This document shows positions 34,757 through 45,502 of a stretch of 64,000 nt of DNA, piece after piece. Source of the stretch: Negativicutes bacterium (lineage in GTDB: Bacteria; Bacillota_C; Negativicutes; Sporomusales_B; JARLHX01); assembly GCA_031292035.1 (NCBI GenBank), contig JARLHX010000416.1, positions 1 to 64,000 on the forward strand, read 5' to 3'. Each line of letters opens with the position of its first letter. Position 1 is the first letter of the stretch. Both the position numbers and the translations under genes were made by a program. The notes beneath the pieces are model-generated. The model was not told the origin of the DNA, ran no database searches, and saw only the letters and a list, made by a program, of their open reading frames with translations.

Positions 34757-36094
34757 TTGTCTTTACTGTGGTTGGCGTTTATTAGTATTGTTTTATTAAT
34801 GGTCTTTATTGTCAAATATAAAGTGAATCCGTTTTTAGTCCTTATTATGGCTTGTTTATTTCTTGGACTGTCAACTGGCATGACTCCAATGAAGGTTGTA
34901 GCATCGGTTACGGCAGGTATGTCGTCGACCCTTGGGTTTATTTCGATTGTTATCGGCTTTGGTACCATGATTGGTAAACTGATGGGTGAATCAGGGGCTG
35001 CCGAAGTCATTGCCAAACGAATGATAAACATTTTCGGAGAAAAAAACCTCGACTGGGCCATGATGTGTGTTGCTTTTATCATTGGCATTTCGGTCTTCTT
35101 CCAGGTTGGGGTCGTTCTATTGATCCCGCTTCTATTTACTCTTTGCCTTCGTACCGGCGTTTCGCTTATTACGATATCTGTTCCCCTCATTGCCACCCTT
35201 AGCACGCTGCATCACTATGTGCCGCCACACCCGGCAGCAATGGCGGTTGTTCAGCTATTCCATGCCGATCTGGCAAAATCGCTGATTTATGGTCTGATTG
35301 TGTCAATTCCCTGCGCCATTATCGGTGGTCCAATCTATGGCCGCTATATCGGCAATAAAATGAATATCAAGCCACCTGCGGAGATGGTCGAAAAATTTTG
35401 CGGCAAAGCCAAAACTCATGACAATCCTCCCAGCTTTGCCGTGGCGGTCTTTACCATGCTTTTTCCTATCGGACTGATGCTGCTATCCAAAGTAGCAGAC
35501 CTGTTTTTAGTAAAAGGCAGTTTGATCTATGAAGTATTTAAATTTGTCGGCGACGGCTCGATGGCACTGTTGTTCGCCTTGCTACTGACCCTCTACACCT
35601 TCGGCTATTCTCGCGGTTTTACCAAAGAGCAGCTGCAGAAATTCACCACCGAGTGTCTCGGGCCGGTGGCCATGATTTTGCTTGTTATTGGCGCTGGCGG
35701 CGCTTTTGGTAATATTCTGGTGAGTAGCGGAGTCGCCAAAGCCGTGGCAGCCGCGGCAGCCAGCGTCAATATGCCGCCGCTGCTGTTTGGCTGGCTGTTG
35801 GGTGCGATTATCCGTATCAGCGTCGGTTCGGCGACAGTGGCAATGATGACCGCTGGCGGTCTGGTGCTGCCTCTTGTGGCTCCTGGCGCCGGAACATCGC
35901 CGGAGCTGATGCTGATGGCAATCGGTGCCGGGGCCTGCGCTCTGTCGCATGTCAACGATTCTGGGTTTTGGCTTGTTAAGGAATGCTTCGGTATGACGGT
36001 TGAGCAGACTCTCAAAACTTGGTCGGTAGCAATTACTATCGTCTCCTTTGTCGGTTTGGCGATTGTCATGATTATGAGCGCTCTCGGCATGTAA
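34757..36094 (+). CDS. GntP-family permease (gluconate/organic acid:H+ symporter)
   Basis: A 445-aa integral membrane protein with about 12 hydrophobic helices. GGPIYGRYIG (about 193) and the overall helix pattern place it in the GntP family, which takes up gluconate, D-glycerate, D-serine and similar hydroxy acids. It is the only gene after a sigma-54 promoter and next to a PrpR-type activator. Substrate cannot be read, but a hydroxy acid connected to the glyoxylate/glycerate genes downstream is plausible. TTG 34757 fits the SD AGAGGTGA better than the GTG at 34748. Confidence 0.85.
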   Translation: MSLLWLAFISIVLLMVFIVKYKVNPFLVLIMACLFLGLSTGMTPMKVVASVTAGMSSTLGFISIVIGFGTMIGKLMGESGAAEVIAKRMINIFGEKNLDWAMMCVAFIIGISVFFQVGVVLLIPLLFTLCLRTGVSLITISVPLIATLSTLHHYVPPHPAAMAVVQLFHADLAKSLIYGLIVSIPCAIIGGPIYGRYIGNKMNIKPPAEMVEKFCGKAKTHDNPPSFAVAVFTMLFPIGLMLLSKVADLFLVKGSLIYEVFKFVGDGSMALLFALLLTLYTFGYSRGFTKEQLQKFTTECLGPVAMILLVIGAGGAFGNILVSSGVAKAVAAAAASVNMPPLLFGWLLGAIIRISVGSATVAMMTAGGLVLPLVAPGAGTSPELMLMAIGAGACALSHVNDSGFWLVKECFGMTVEQTLKTWSVAITIVSFVGLAIVMIMSALGM

Positions 36095-36155
36095 CATTAC
36101 CGGTTTATCTGCTCCCTTTGATGTTATGGACAGTTGTTAAAGAGATAGAGCAGAT

Positions 36156-36194
36156 GCAATGGGCCCCTGAAAGATTCTATCAGGGACCCATTGC
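36156..36194. repeat. long hairpin after the GntP permease
   Basis: GCAATGGGCCCCTGA pairs with TCAGGGACCCATTGC (14 of 15), loop AAGATTCTA. No T run on either side, so it may be an mRNA-stabilising or Rho-linked element rather than a classical terminator. Confidence 0.5.
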
Positions 36195-36239
36195 CGGTAT
36201 TGCTGCAGCAAAAAGGTAGGGTATCGGCATTAAAATAAA

Positions 36240-36268
36240 TTGACATTTTTCGATTTTTTTTATAAACT
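36240..36268 (+). promoter_or_regulatory. sigma-A-type promoter for the 22-aa miniprotein
   Basis: TTGACA at 36240-36245 and TAAACT at 36263-36268 (17-base spacer), or TATAAA with 15. The spacer is T-rich (GATTTTTTTT), as in the promoter of the related gene at 61361. Confidence 0.55.
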
Positions 36269-36385
36269 GTGTCATATAATGTTTCTGGGGCAATCGGGCT
36301 AAAATCCGAATGTTTCTGTTCGTCACACCGATTTGCGAAATTTTTGTAGTTTATTTGTAACACTATTTGCGGAAGGGGTTATCGA

Positions 36386-36454
36386 ATGCGGGAGCTTGTC
36401 CAGTGCAGTCTGGTCATATTGGCGATGGCAACAATAGGGCTAATCTTAAAATAG
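36386..36454 (+). CDS. 22-aa hydrophobic miniprotein, unknown
   Basis: The frame MRELVQCSLVILAMATIGLI plus LK encodes a single membrane helix. It has a strong SD (GGAAGGGG, 7 bases before ATG), an upstream TTGACA promoter with a leader of about 110 bases, and its own terminator at 36491, so it forms a complete one-gene unit. It resembles the minus-strand mini-ORF at 61205-61291 position by position (M-x-E near the start, then similar hydrophobic residues). Too short for ordinary gene finders. Likely a small membrane peptide; function unknown. Confidence 0.6.
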   Translation: MRELVQCSLVILAMATIGLILK

Positions 36455-36490
36455 GACTTGATGGTCTGAACTCAATACAGATGGTTTTCC

Positions 36491-36536
36491 GAAAGCATAA
36501 ACGGCCATAGTCCGCTTTATGCTTTTGTTATTTTTT
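36491..36536 (+). terminator. terminator of the miniprotein unit
   Basis: Stem AAAGCATAAACGG paired with CCGCTTTATGCTTT (one bulge), followed by TGTTATTTTTT. Confidence 0.8.
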
Positions 36537-36618
36537 GGAATGTGGCGTCAAATGATAGGAGTGCCGGGAAGTAACGTCGAAGGTATTGACTTAACATGAA
36601 TTTCCTCTTTGTTTTAAC

Positions 36619-36645
36619 TATAAGAAAACCCGCTTTACGCGGGTA
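36619..36645 (-). terminator. terminator for the 68-aa minus-strand gene
   Basis: Read on the minus strand: ACCCGC GTAAA GCGGGT followed by TTTCTTAT. Confidence 0.75.
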
Positions 36646-36692
36646 TGTGCCATAATCATTGTAAAGAGTATTTTACTGAGTGGTGCAACAAT

Positions 36693-36899
36693 CTATAGTT
36701 CTGCTTTCTTAGAGTAGTCGACAAAATCTTTTGCCAGACCTTTGACCGATTTACAGAGACGACCGGTCAAGGTTTGGGGTGGAGTGTCGGCCGGAGCCAT
36801 CGTGGCATCATCACAAACCGGAAGAGAATCCTCTGTCGAAGCAGCATCGTTGACACTTTTTCCGGTTTCTGGCGTAAAAAGAGCATCGTCTTTTTTCAT
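36693..36899 (-). CDS. 68-aa protein, unknown
   Basis: A 68-residue soluble protein (MKKDDALFTPETGKSVNDAA...) that ends in a Lys-rich amphipathic stretch (GLAKDFVDYSKKAEL). SD AGAGGGTG 6 bases before the ATG and a terminator about 50 bases after the stop make it a real unit. I recognise no family. The pattern is acidic N-terminus, Pro/Thr-rich centre and amphipathic C-terminus. Confidence 0.62.
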   Translation of the reverse strand: MKKDDALFTPETGKSVNDAASTEDSLPVCDDATMAPADTPPQTLTGRLCKSVKGLAKDFVDYSKKAEL

Positions 36900-37053
36900 C
36901 AGTTCACCCTCTCAAAAAATGAGATGACATTACCAGATGTGCCTATTTATACTGAGTTATGGAAATATTCCAAATTTAATTATATAATATATTTATCCAC
37001 CGTCATTGTCAAGGCGACTGGCCCGGACTTACCGCGCTTATATCCGCAGGGGA

Positions 37054-38961
37054 GTGATTATTATCCCGGAATTAGACAGAATATTGAGTTCAATCAAAAA
37101 AGAGGTTAATGCCGGTACTCTGATGGAGTTGGAAAAAGGCCAGGAACCACTGTCTTATGCCAGGATGAACCGGGGAGAACTGGAGAAAGAATTTGCCAAT
37201 TTTACGCAAGCAATTATTAAAACCATCAGTGATAATTCTTTCAGTCACTTGAAATCATTTTTGGGACGGTTGTGCAAGGCACGCCTGGAAGAAGGCGTGA
37301 AGCTCTCAGATATCATGGCAGTATTTGATTTATATGAAACATCACTGAAAGACGTGATGGCGATCCACCTGGCGGATGACTTTCCAACCCTCAATCATTC
37401 CCGTCGGGAAATCGACGCACTGCTGGACCGCGCCAGGGTTTATGTCTCCGAATGCTTTTTTTTGCTTTATGAAAACACGGTATTTAAACAGTTTGAACAA
37501 CTCCGGATTATTAACGAGGTCTCAGCACGGCTGACTTCGTCGCTAAATCTCACTGAGGTTTTAAATTTTATTGTTATCAACGCCGCCCGTTTGTTCAAGG
37601 CTAACTGCGGGAGTATCTCGCTGGTCGATGTAAACGGCAAATTTTTGACGGAAGTTTCTCACGGCTGGAAGTCAGATGAGTCGCCGCGTTCAATTGCCAT
37701 CAATAGTTCTTTGGATATGCCGGAGATTACGATTGTTTCTTCTCATGACGGACCGACGGAGTACCTGAAAACCGTTTTCGGGGAAGAAGGGCTTTCTAAA
37801 ATTGTGGCCATCAAGTTGTGCAACAAGGACCGGATTATTGGGCTGCTTATTCTCGGGATCCGGGGAGATCGCAAATTTACCGAGCCGGATAAGCGTGTCC
37901 TGATTACCTTTGCCAATCATGCCTCGATCGCTGTTAATAACGCCCAGCTATATTGCGACACAGATCAGCAGCTCCAGGCGCGGATCCACGAGGTAACGAT
38001 TTTACTGGAACAAAACCGCGCGATCCTTCATTCCATGCGCGAAGGCGTTGTCGCCATCGATCAAGACGGGTTAATTACCACCGCCAACAACGAAGCCATC
38101 CGACTGCTCGGACTGACCTTTAATCCGATTGGCCACGACGTCAATCAGGTTATTCCCAGCTCTCGCCTGCCGTCGGTTGTCGCCACTCGTCAGGCGGAAT
38201 ACGATCAAGAACAGCTGATCGGGGAAAAGGCAGTCATTACCAATCGGGTGCCGGTCATTGTCAATGACAAGGTGATTGGGGCTATTGCCACTTTCCGGGA
38301 CAAGCAGGATGTTCAGCAGCTGGCCGAGGAATTGACCGGAGTCAAGATGCTGCTTGATTCAACCAGAGCCCAGTCCCACGAATTTATCAATAAACTGCAT
38401 GCCATTTCCGGACTGATTCAAATGGGCCAATACGATAAGGTTGTGGAGTTGATTACTCAGATATACAAGTCAAAACAGGATTTGGTGAGTTTTATTGTCA
38501 GCAGGATACGGGACAAGGCAACTGCGGGGTTGCTGCTGGGCAAAGTCAGTCAGGCCCAGGAAAAGGGGGTCACTCTCCGGATCGCATCTGGCAGTAGGCT
38601 TTTTACTTTGCCGCCTAGGTTTGGCAGCGCGACGATGGTGACGGTATTGGGCAATTTGCTTACCAACGCGATTGAAGCCGCCGCGACGATGCCGGTGGAA
38701 CGTAAATTTGTCCAAGTTCGCATCTTTCAGGGACAGCGGTATCTGACCATCACTGTGGATGATCAGGGACCGGGTATTCCGGATGATCACCGCAAGAAAA
38801 TATTCCAGCGAGGGTTTACAACCAAACAGGGTGGGCGTGGAATCGGCCTGGCGCTTGTTCGGCAGGAAGTTGACTTCAATGGGGGAAAGATTCGTATTTC
38901 TTCTGGAAAAAACGACGGCTGCAGATTTATTATAAAAATTCCGATGACGGCAAATGGTTAA
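37054..38961 (+). CDS. cytosolic sensor histidine kinase, CitA/DcuS-like, with RsbRD_N-like, GAF and PAS domains
   Basis: About 635 aa, without membrane helices. Order: helical RsbR-type N-terminal domain (about 15-135), GAF (about 155-305), PAS (about 325-425), a Spo0B/CitA-type phosphoacceptor region with SHEFINKLHAISGL (about 445), and HATPase_c with NLLTNAIEAA, DQGPGIP and GGRGIGLAL. The next gene is a CitB-type response regulator whose start follows within 11 bases. CitA/DcuS kinases normally sense dicarboxylates from outside; this one must sense a cytosolic signal. The start is uncertain: GTG 37054 sits very close to AGGGGAG; TTG 37006 or TTG 37084 are also in frame. Confidence 0.85.
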   Translation: MIIIPELDRILSSIKKEVNAGTLMELEKGQEPLSYARMNRGELEKEFANFTQAIIKTISDNSFSHLKSFLGRLCKARLEEGVKLSDIMAVFDLYETSLKDVMAIHLADDFPTLNHSRREIDALLDRARVYVSECFFLLYENTVFKQFEQLRIINEVSARLTSSLNLTEVLNFIVINAARLFKANCGSISLVDVNGKFLTEVSHGWKSDESPRSIAINSSLDMPEITIVSSHDGPTEYLKTVFGEEGLSKIVAIKLCNKDRIIGLLILGIRGDRKFTEPDKRVLITFANHASIAVNNAQLYCDTDQQLQARIHEVTILLEQNRAILHSMREGVVAIDQDGLITTANNEAIRLLGLTFNPIGHDVNQVIPSSRLPSVVATRQAEYDQEQLIGEKAVITNRVPVIVNDKVIGAIATFRDKQDVQQLAEELTGVKMLLDSTRAQSHEFINKLHAISGLIQMGQYDKVVELITQIYKSKQDLVSFIVSRIRDKATAGLLLGKVSQAQEKGVTLRIASGSRLFTLPPRFGSATMVTVLGNLLTNAIEAAATMPVERKFVQVRIFQGQRYLTITVDDQGPGIPDDHRKKIFQRGFTTKQGGRGIGLALVRQEVDFNGGKIRISSGKNDGCRFIIKIPMTANG

Positions 38962-38971
38962 CGGAGGTAGC

Positions 38972-39682
38972 ATGGAGAAGACATTGAAGATTGTCATAAT
39001 TGAAGATGACCCTATGGTGCTGGAGCTTCACCGCCAGTATGTCGCGAAAATGCCGGAATATAAACTGGTCGGGTGTGCGCAGAGTGGCGAGGAAGGGCAG
39101 CAATTACTCAACGACCTAAAACCCCAATTGGCGATTGTCGATATCTATATGCCTGGAATCGACGGATTGCAGGTTTTGAAGTATATTCGCAGTTCTGGGC
39201 TCAATACCGATGTGATTTTGGTGACGGCTGCCCATGATACTGAGTCGATCCAGAAGGGGATTCAGTACGGGGCCACCGATTATATCATAAAACCATTTAC
39301 TTATCATCGTTTGCGAAAATCGTTGCTGAGTTACATTCAGTATCACAACAGGCTTCATTCCAATAATCGATTGTCGCAAAAAGAAGTGGATATGCTCAAG
39401 CTTGGCGCGAAAGAGGAGGAGCTTGAGGACAATGATCTCCCGAAAGGTCTGCAGCAGTCAACATTGAATTTGATTTTAAAAATGCTGAAGGAAAAAGACG
39501 GCTATTTTTCCATTTTTGAAATATCGGAAAAACTGGGTATTTCGAGGGTCACTGTGAGACGATATGTTAATTATCTCAAAGAAATCGGCTGGTTAAAAGA
39601 AATGTTGTCATACGGCCCGGTGGGCAGACCGAGTCAAAAATTTATGTTTTATCAGGATTTATTTGATAAAAAGATTCGCTGA
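38972..39682 (+). CDS. response regulator, CitB/DctR family
   Basis: A 236-aa regulator: receiver domain (about 1-125) with EDDP (acidic pocket), phosphoacceptor Asp in IVDIYMPG (about 56) and Lys in IIKPF (about 105), then a helix-turn-helix (about 175-225, EKLGISRVTVRRYVNYL). CitB-type regulators control citrate, fumarate or malate uptake and use. With the cytosolic kinase upstream, the likely targets are the CDC48/OOR genes downstream. ATG 38972 follows GGAGGTAGC. Confidence 0.92.
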   Translation: MEKTLKIVIIEDDPMVLELHRQYVAKMPEYKLVGCAQSGEEGQQLLNDLKPQLAIVDIYMPGIDGLQVLKYIRSSGLNTDVILVTAAHDTESIQKGIQYGATDYIIKPFTYHRLRKSLLSYIQYHNRLHSNNRLSQKEVDMLKLGAKEEELEDNDLPKGLQQSTLNLILKMLKEKDGYFSIFEISEKLGISRVTVRRYVNYLKEIGWLKEMLSYGPVGRPSQKFMFYQDLFDKKIR

Positions 39683-39695
39683 TCAATGCGGTTTC

Positions 39696-39729
39696 GAGCG
39701 ACAGTCGTCAGACTGTCGCTCTTTCTTTT
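39696..39729 (+). terminator. rho-independent terminator after the two-component genes
   Basis: Stem GAGCGACAGTC/GACTGTCGCTC, loop GTCA, then TTTCTTTT. Confidence 0.88.
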
Positions 39730-39935
39730 GACGTGGAGAATGCCTTTGAATGCTGGCTAAAACCAAAGGATCGCCCAGGGCTGGAACTGAATGATGTTAT
39801 TCGAAAATGTGATAGCCCTATAGTTTTTATTTTGCTTTATGTTCTTTATTTATCTATATAGGGTAAGCAAACAGGAAGGGCGTATATGTAAAAATATGAA
39901 AGATGTGCGGAAAGAGCGGCGGGGGGAATTGACGT

Positions 39936-42050
39936 TTGAGCGGAACTAAAATCCTTTCCTTAAAAGTTGCTGACGCCATGCCAGACGATGTAGGACTCGG
40001 ACATATCCGCATCGATAATGACGAAATGGAAAAGGCCGGCGTAATCATTGGCGATATTGTCGAGATTCAGGGTCGTAAAACCACGGTCGCAAAAGTGGTT
40101 CCCTGTTATTCTCACTTCCAGAAAATGAGCTTGGGTCAGATCGATTCCATTACCCGCGAAAACGCCGGCGTGGGGATCGATGAACGGATCACAGTTCGCA
40201 AAGTGACACGTCAGCCGGCCCGGACCCTTCTCTTAAGTCCAGTGGATACTACCATCGATTTCACCGACTCTCAGGACATGAAACATTTGGAGCGGGTTCT
40301 GAGTGGTCTGCCGATCCTGATGGGCGATAAAGTGCGGATTGTGCTGGCTGGTGCCAGAAGCCAATATTTCAACGTGATGGGTACTGCTCCCCAAGGTCCG
40401 GTGTTGATCAACAGCGGAACAAAGATAACAGTAGTCAAGCCGGATGTAATGGAAGACCAGAGCTTGCGAGCGGCATACGAAGATGTAGGCGGACTGGACA
40501 AAGAACTGGAACGGGTCCGTGAAATGATCGAATTGCCGCTGAAATATCCCGAAATTTTCCGCCAACTAGGTGTACAGGCACCGAAGGGTGTCTTGTTATA
40601 CGGCCCGCCTGGAACTGGGAAGACTTTGATGGCCCGTGCGGTCGCCAGCGAAAGTCGCGCCACCTTCCTTCATGTCAACGGCCCGGAGATTGTCACTAAG
40701 TTTTACGGCGAAAGTGAAGCCAGGCTCAGAGAAATGTTTGAAACGGCACAGCGTCGTGCACCGGCAATTATTTTTATCGACGAAATTGACGCCATTGCTC
40801 CGAAACGAACTGACGTCATCGGCGATGTGGAAAAAAGGATTGTTGCCCAGCTACTGGCGTTGATGGATGGACTAAAGGACCGTGGACAGGTCATCGTCAT
40901 TGGTGCCACCAATGTACCTGAAATGGTTGATCCGGCCCTCAGACGGCCAGGCCGCTTTGACCGCGAAATATCGGTCAATCCTCCTGATATGGCTGGAAGA
41001 TTCAGAATCTTGAAAATTCACACCCGGAATATTCGGATTGATGAGTCGGTGGATGTAGAGAAATTGGCCCAAATGACCCATGGTTTTGTGGGTGCCGACT
41101 TGGCCATCCTCTGTAAAGAGGCCGGGATGAATGCCATCAGGCGCCTACTGCCGACCATCGATCTTTCCAGTGATGAACTGAACGATGATGACGTAGCGCG
41201 CTGCCGGGTTACCATGGATGATTTTTATCAGGCCTTTAGGGAAGTAGAGCCAACCGCCACCCGTGAATTTTTTGCCGACCGGCCCAATACCCAGTGGCAT
41301 CATGTCGGTGGACTGGAAACAGTGAAAGAGCGGTTGCGGGCGATTATCGAGCTGCCGATTCAGTATCCGGAACTATTTAAAAAAACACGGCAAGGAATGC
41401 CAAAAGGTATATTACTCACCGGCCCTCCCGGAACAGGCAAGACGCTGATGGTAAGAGCCCTCGCCGGTTCCAGCGGCGCGCATTTCATCTCGGTGGACGG
41501 GTCGACGCTCAGTTCGCGCTGGATGGGTGAAGCCGAAAAGGGATTGCGTCAGATATTCAAACGGGCGAAACAAGTGGCCCCTTGCATTTTGTTCTTTGAT
41601 GAAATCGATGCTCTGGCTCCTGCCCGTCGGGCGGGAGAAAAGCAAGGCAGCGATCGGTTGGTCAGCCAACTGGTGCTGGAGCTGGATAATCTGCTGGATA
41701 CAGCCGGCGTGATTGTAATCGCAGCCACTAACCGGCCGGACATGGTTGACCCGGCTCTTGTCCGGGCAGGGCGGTTCGGGTTCAAGATCGAATTGCCGAA
41801 ACCCACGCGGCCGGATCGCGAAGACATTTTCAAGATCCATACCGACGGGGTACCGTTGGCAGGTGATGTCAACTTTGACCTTTTAGCTGGAAGGACAGAT
41901 GGGCTGGTCGGTTCTGATATTGAGGCCATTTGCAAACAGGCCTCATTGACAGGACTTAAAAGAATAATCCGCCAGACGCAGGGAAACTCAACACAAGCTG
42001 AGCTCGAGATCTGCTTGGCTGACTTCGAAGCCGCCCTACGGGAATTGTAA
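39936..42050 (+). CDS. CDC48/p97-type double AAA+ ATPase
   Basis: A 704-aa protein with the domain order of archaeal VAT and eukaryotic p97: CDC48 N-domain double-psi barrel (about 1-180), D1 AAA (about 205-440, Walker A GPPGTGKT about 223, Walker B IFIDEIDAIAP) and D2 AAA (about 470-700, GPPGTGKT about 496, LFFDEIDALAP). It should unfold proteins or disassemble complexes. TTG start, after GGGGGGAATTGACG. It sits directly upstream of the oxalate-type OFOR genes, about 100 bases apart, suggesting assembly, activation or quality control of those iron-sulfur enzymes; that link is inference. Confidence 0.93.
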   Translation: MSGTKILSLKVADAMPDDVGLGHIRIDNDEMEKAGVIIGDIVEIQGRKTTVAKVVPCYSHFQKMSLGQIDSITRENAGVGIDERITVRKVTRQPARTLLLSPVDTTIDFTDSQDMKHLERVLSGLPILMGDKVRIVLAGARSQYFNVMGTAPQGPVLINSGTKITVVKPDVMEDQSLRAAYEDVGGLDKELERVREMIELPLKYPEIFRQLGVQAPKGVLLYGPPGTGKTLMARAVASESRATFLHVNGPEIVTKFYGESEARLREMFETAQRRAPAIIFIDEIDAIAPKRTDVIGDVEKRIVAQLLALMDGLKDRGQVIVIGATNVPEMVDPALRRPGRFDREISVNPPDMAGRFRILKIHTRNIRIDESVDVEKLAQMTHGFVGADLAILCKEAGMNAIRRLLPTIDLSSDELNDDDVARCRVTMDDFYQAFREVEPTATREFFADRPNTQWHHVGGLETVKERLRAIIELPIQYPELFKKTRQGMPKGILLTGPPGTGKTLMVRALAGSSGAHFISVDGSTLSSRWMGEAEKGLRQIFKRAKQVAPCILFFDEIDALAPARRAGEKQGSDRLVSQLVLELDNLLDTAGVIVIAATNRPDMVDPALVRAGRFGFKIELPKPTRPDREDIFKIHTDGVPLAGDVNFDLLAGRTDGLVGSDIEAICKQASLTGLKRIIRQTQGNSTQAELEICLADFEAALREL

Positions 42051-42097
42051 GGGTACTTACCAGTTAGGATCGATTTATATAAGGAGGTGGAGACAAG

Positions 42098-42154
42098 ATT
42101 TTATTCCGTGAATCTCAGTTTCCCAGATATCAATCAAAGGAGGAGAAAAAATGA
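42098..42154 (+). other. possible leader ORF with ATT start upstream of oxalate oxidoreductase gamma
   Basis: An AAGGAGGTGGAG SD stands 8 bases before an ATT codon that opens an 18-codon frame (ILFRESQFPRYQSKEEKK). Its TGA overlaps the ATG of the gamma subunit as ATGA. ATT starts are rare, so this may simply be a second ribosome-loading site; a stop-overlap this exact is nevertheless striking. Confidence 0.25.
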
Positions 42155-42846
42155 CACTGGCAGTTGCTATCGATGCCAAAATGCGGGAAATCACCGTATG
42201 GACCAGAGGGGTTACTCTGGCCAAGGAGGCTCGGGACGTTGCCACGCTGATGGCCAAAGCCGGCTCAGCAGAAGGCCTGTATGTGCAATCCTTCGATAAC
42301 TACGTCGACCTTCCTGACCGAATTGGTGTGGCGTGCAGAAGCTACGCCCGTCTCAGCCCTGAGCCAATCGAGACCTACTATGAATACGAGAACTATCATC
42401 CTGATGTGGTCGTTATCTGTGAAGACACAATGGTTAAAGGGATTGACGTCCTCGGCGGTATCAAACCCGGAACCGTAGTGATTATCAACACAGCCCGCGA
42501 CCCGCAAAAATTACTCAATTATCTTTCCCCGAAAGCAAACCTGGCCAACGTCAAAGCCATTGCTACCATCGATGCGAACGCGTTCGGAGCTGGCGTTCTG
42601 TTGACCTTTGACGGTACCGAAGGTTCTGGAGACGACACGACAATCGGCGCCGGCGTTGGCGCAGCCATCGCTGGAGCGGTAGCCAAGGCTACCGGCTATG
42701 TGAAACTTGACTCGGTGGTTAAAGTTGCCGTTAATAAGGAAGCTGTCAAACAGGGCTGGGACAAAGTCGTTGTACTGCCGATCTGTGGTGGCGAAGCTTT
42801 CTCGTGCGGTCTGCCCGAAAATCCTCAAGAGATTAAGTGGAAATAA
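42151..42846 (+). CDS. oxalate oxidoreductase gamma subunit (separate gene)
   Basis: A 231-aa gamma-type OFOR subunit. It has the family fold pattern (IKPGTVVIINTARDPQKLL near 108; CGLPENPQEIKWK at the C-terminus) but its N-terminus reads REITVWTRGVTLAKEARDVA instead of the usual G-x-G-G-Q-G. In the Moorella oxalate oxidoreductase, gamma and delta are one fused chain; here they are two genes 30 bases apart. Gene order gamma-delta-alpha-beta is as I recall for the Moorella operon. SD AAAGGAGGAG. Confidence 0.82.
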   Translation: MTLAVAIDAKMREITVWTRGVTLAKEARDVATLMAKAGSAEGLYVQSFDNYVDLPDRIGVACRSYARLSPEPIETYYEYENYHPDVVVICEDTMVKGIDVLGGIKPGTVVIINTARDPQKLLNYLSPKANLANVKAIATIDANAFGAGVLLTFDGTEGSGDDTTIGAGVGAAIAGAVAKATGYVKLDSVVKVAVNKEAVKQGWDKVVVLPICGGEAFSCGLPENPQEIKWK

Positions 42847-42876
42847 GCGAACTTGAATTAGTGAGGAGGTGTCTAC

Positions 42877-43167
42877 ATGTCTAAGGTTTATAAACAAGTT
42901 CCGTTTGCCGCTATCGTCAAATCCCCTACAAAAGACAATCAGTCGATGGTTACCGGCAACTGGCGGTATCTGCGGCCTGTCGTAGACAAGGCCACATGTA
43001 CTGAATGCAAGCTGTGCTGGATCTCCTGTCCGGATGCCACAGTGGATTACTCAAAAGACAATGGGATCAGCTTCAATCTTGAATTCTGCAAAGGCTGCGG
43101 AATCTGCAGCAATGTTTGCCCAGTTGGGGCTATCAGCCGGGTGCCCGAGCTAGATTTTGACGATTAA
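42877..43167 (+). CDS. oxalate oxidoreductase delta subunit (8Fe ferredoxin)
   Basis: A 96-aa polyferredoxin with two [4Fe-4S] motifs, CTECKLCWISCP (about 41-52) and CKGCGICSNVCP (about 69-80). The 35-residue N-terminal extension (VPFAAIVKSPTKDNQ) is typical of delta subunits that dock on alpha/beta. It carries electrons from the internal cluster to ferredoxin. SD GAGGAGGTG. Confidence 0.88.
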   Translation: MSKVYKQVPFAAIVKSPTKDNQSMVTGNWRYLRPVVDKATCTECKLCWISCPDATVDYSKDNGISFNLEFCKGCGICSNVCPVGAISRVPELDFDD

Positions 43168-43179
43168 GGAGTGAATAAA

Positions 43180-45395
<2,216 letters not shown>

Positions 45396-45413
45396 TACTC
45401 TGATCGCAGCATG

Positions 45414-45452
45414 AAGTCCCTGGTTCCTGTGAACAAAAGGAACCAGGGGCTT
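45414..45452 (+). terminator. strong hairpin between OOR genes and permease (partial terminator/stabiliser)
   Basis: AAGTCCCTGGTTCC pairs with GGAACCAGGGGCTT, loop TGTGAACAAAA. The following TACTTCTGC is a weak T tract, so it probably reduces or stabilises read-through. Confidence 0.6.
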
Positions 45453-45502
45453 ACTTCTGCACAGGCTTGATAGAGCAAGTCTGAATGGGAGGAGGCCAAT
45501 AC

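Noticed and set aside
34558..35205. 215-codon minus-strand frame opposite the GntP permease
   Set aside because: It runs across the sigma-54 promoter region and the start of a recognised permease; no SD or family signal.
42087..42299. 70-codon GTG frame overlapping the gamma subunit gene
   Set aside because: Its GTG lies inside the SD itself and the frame is out of register with a recognised subunit.
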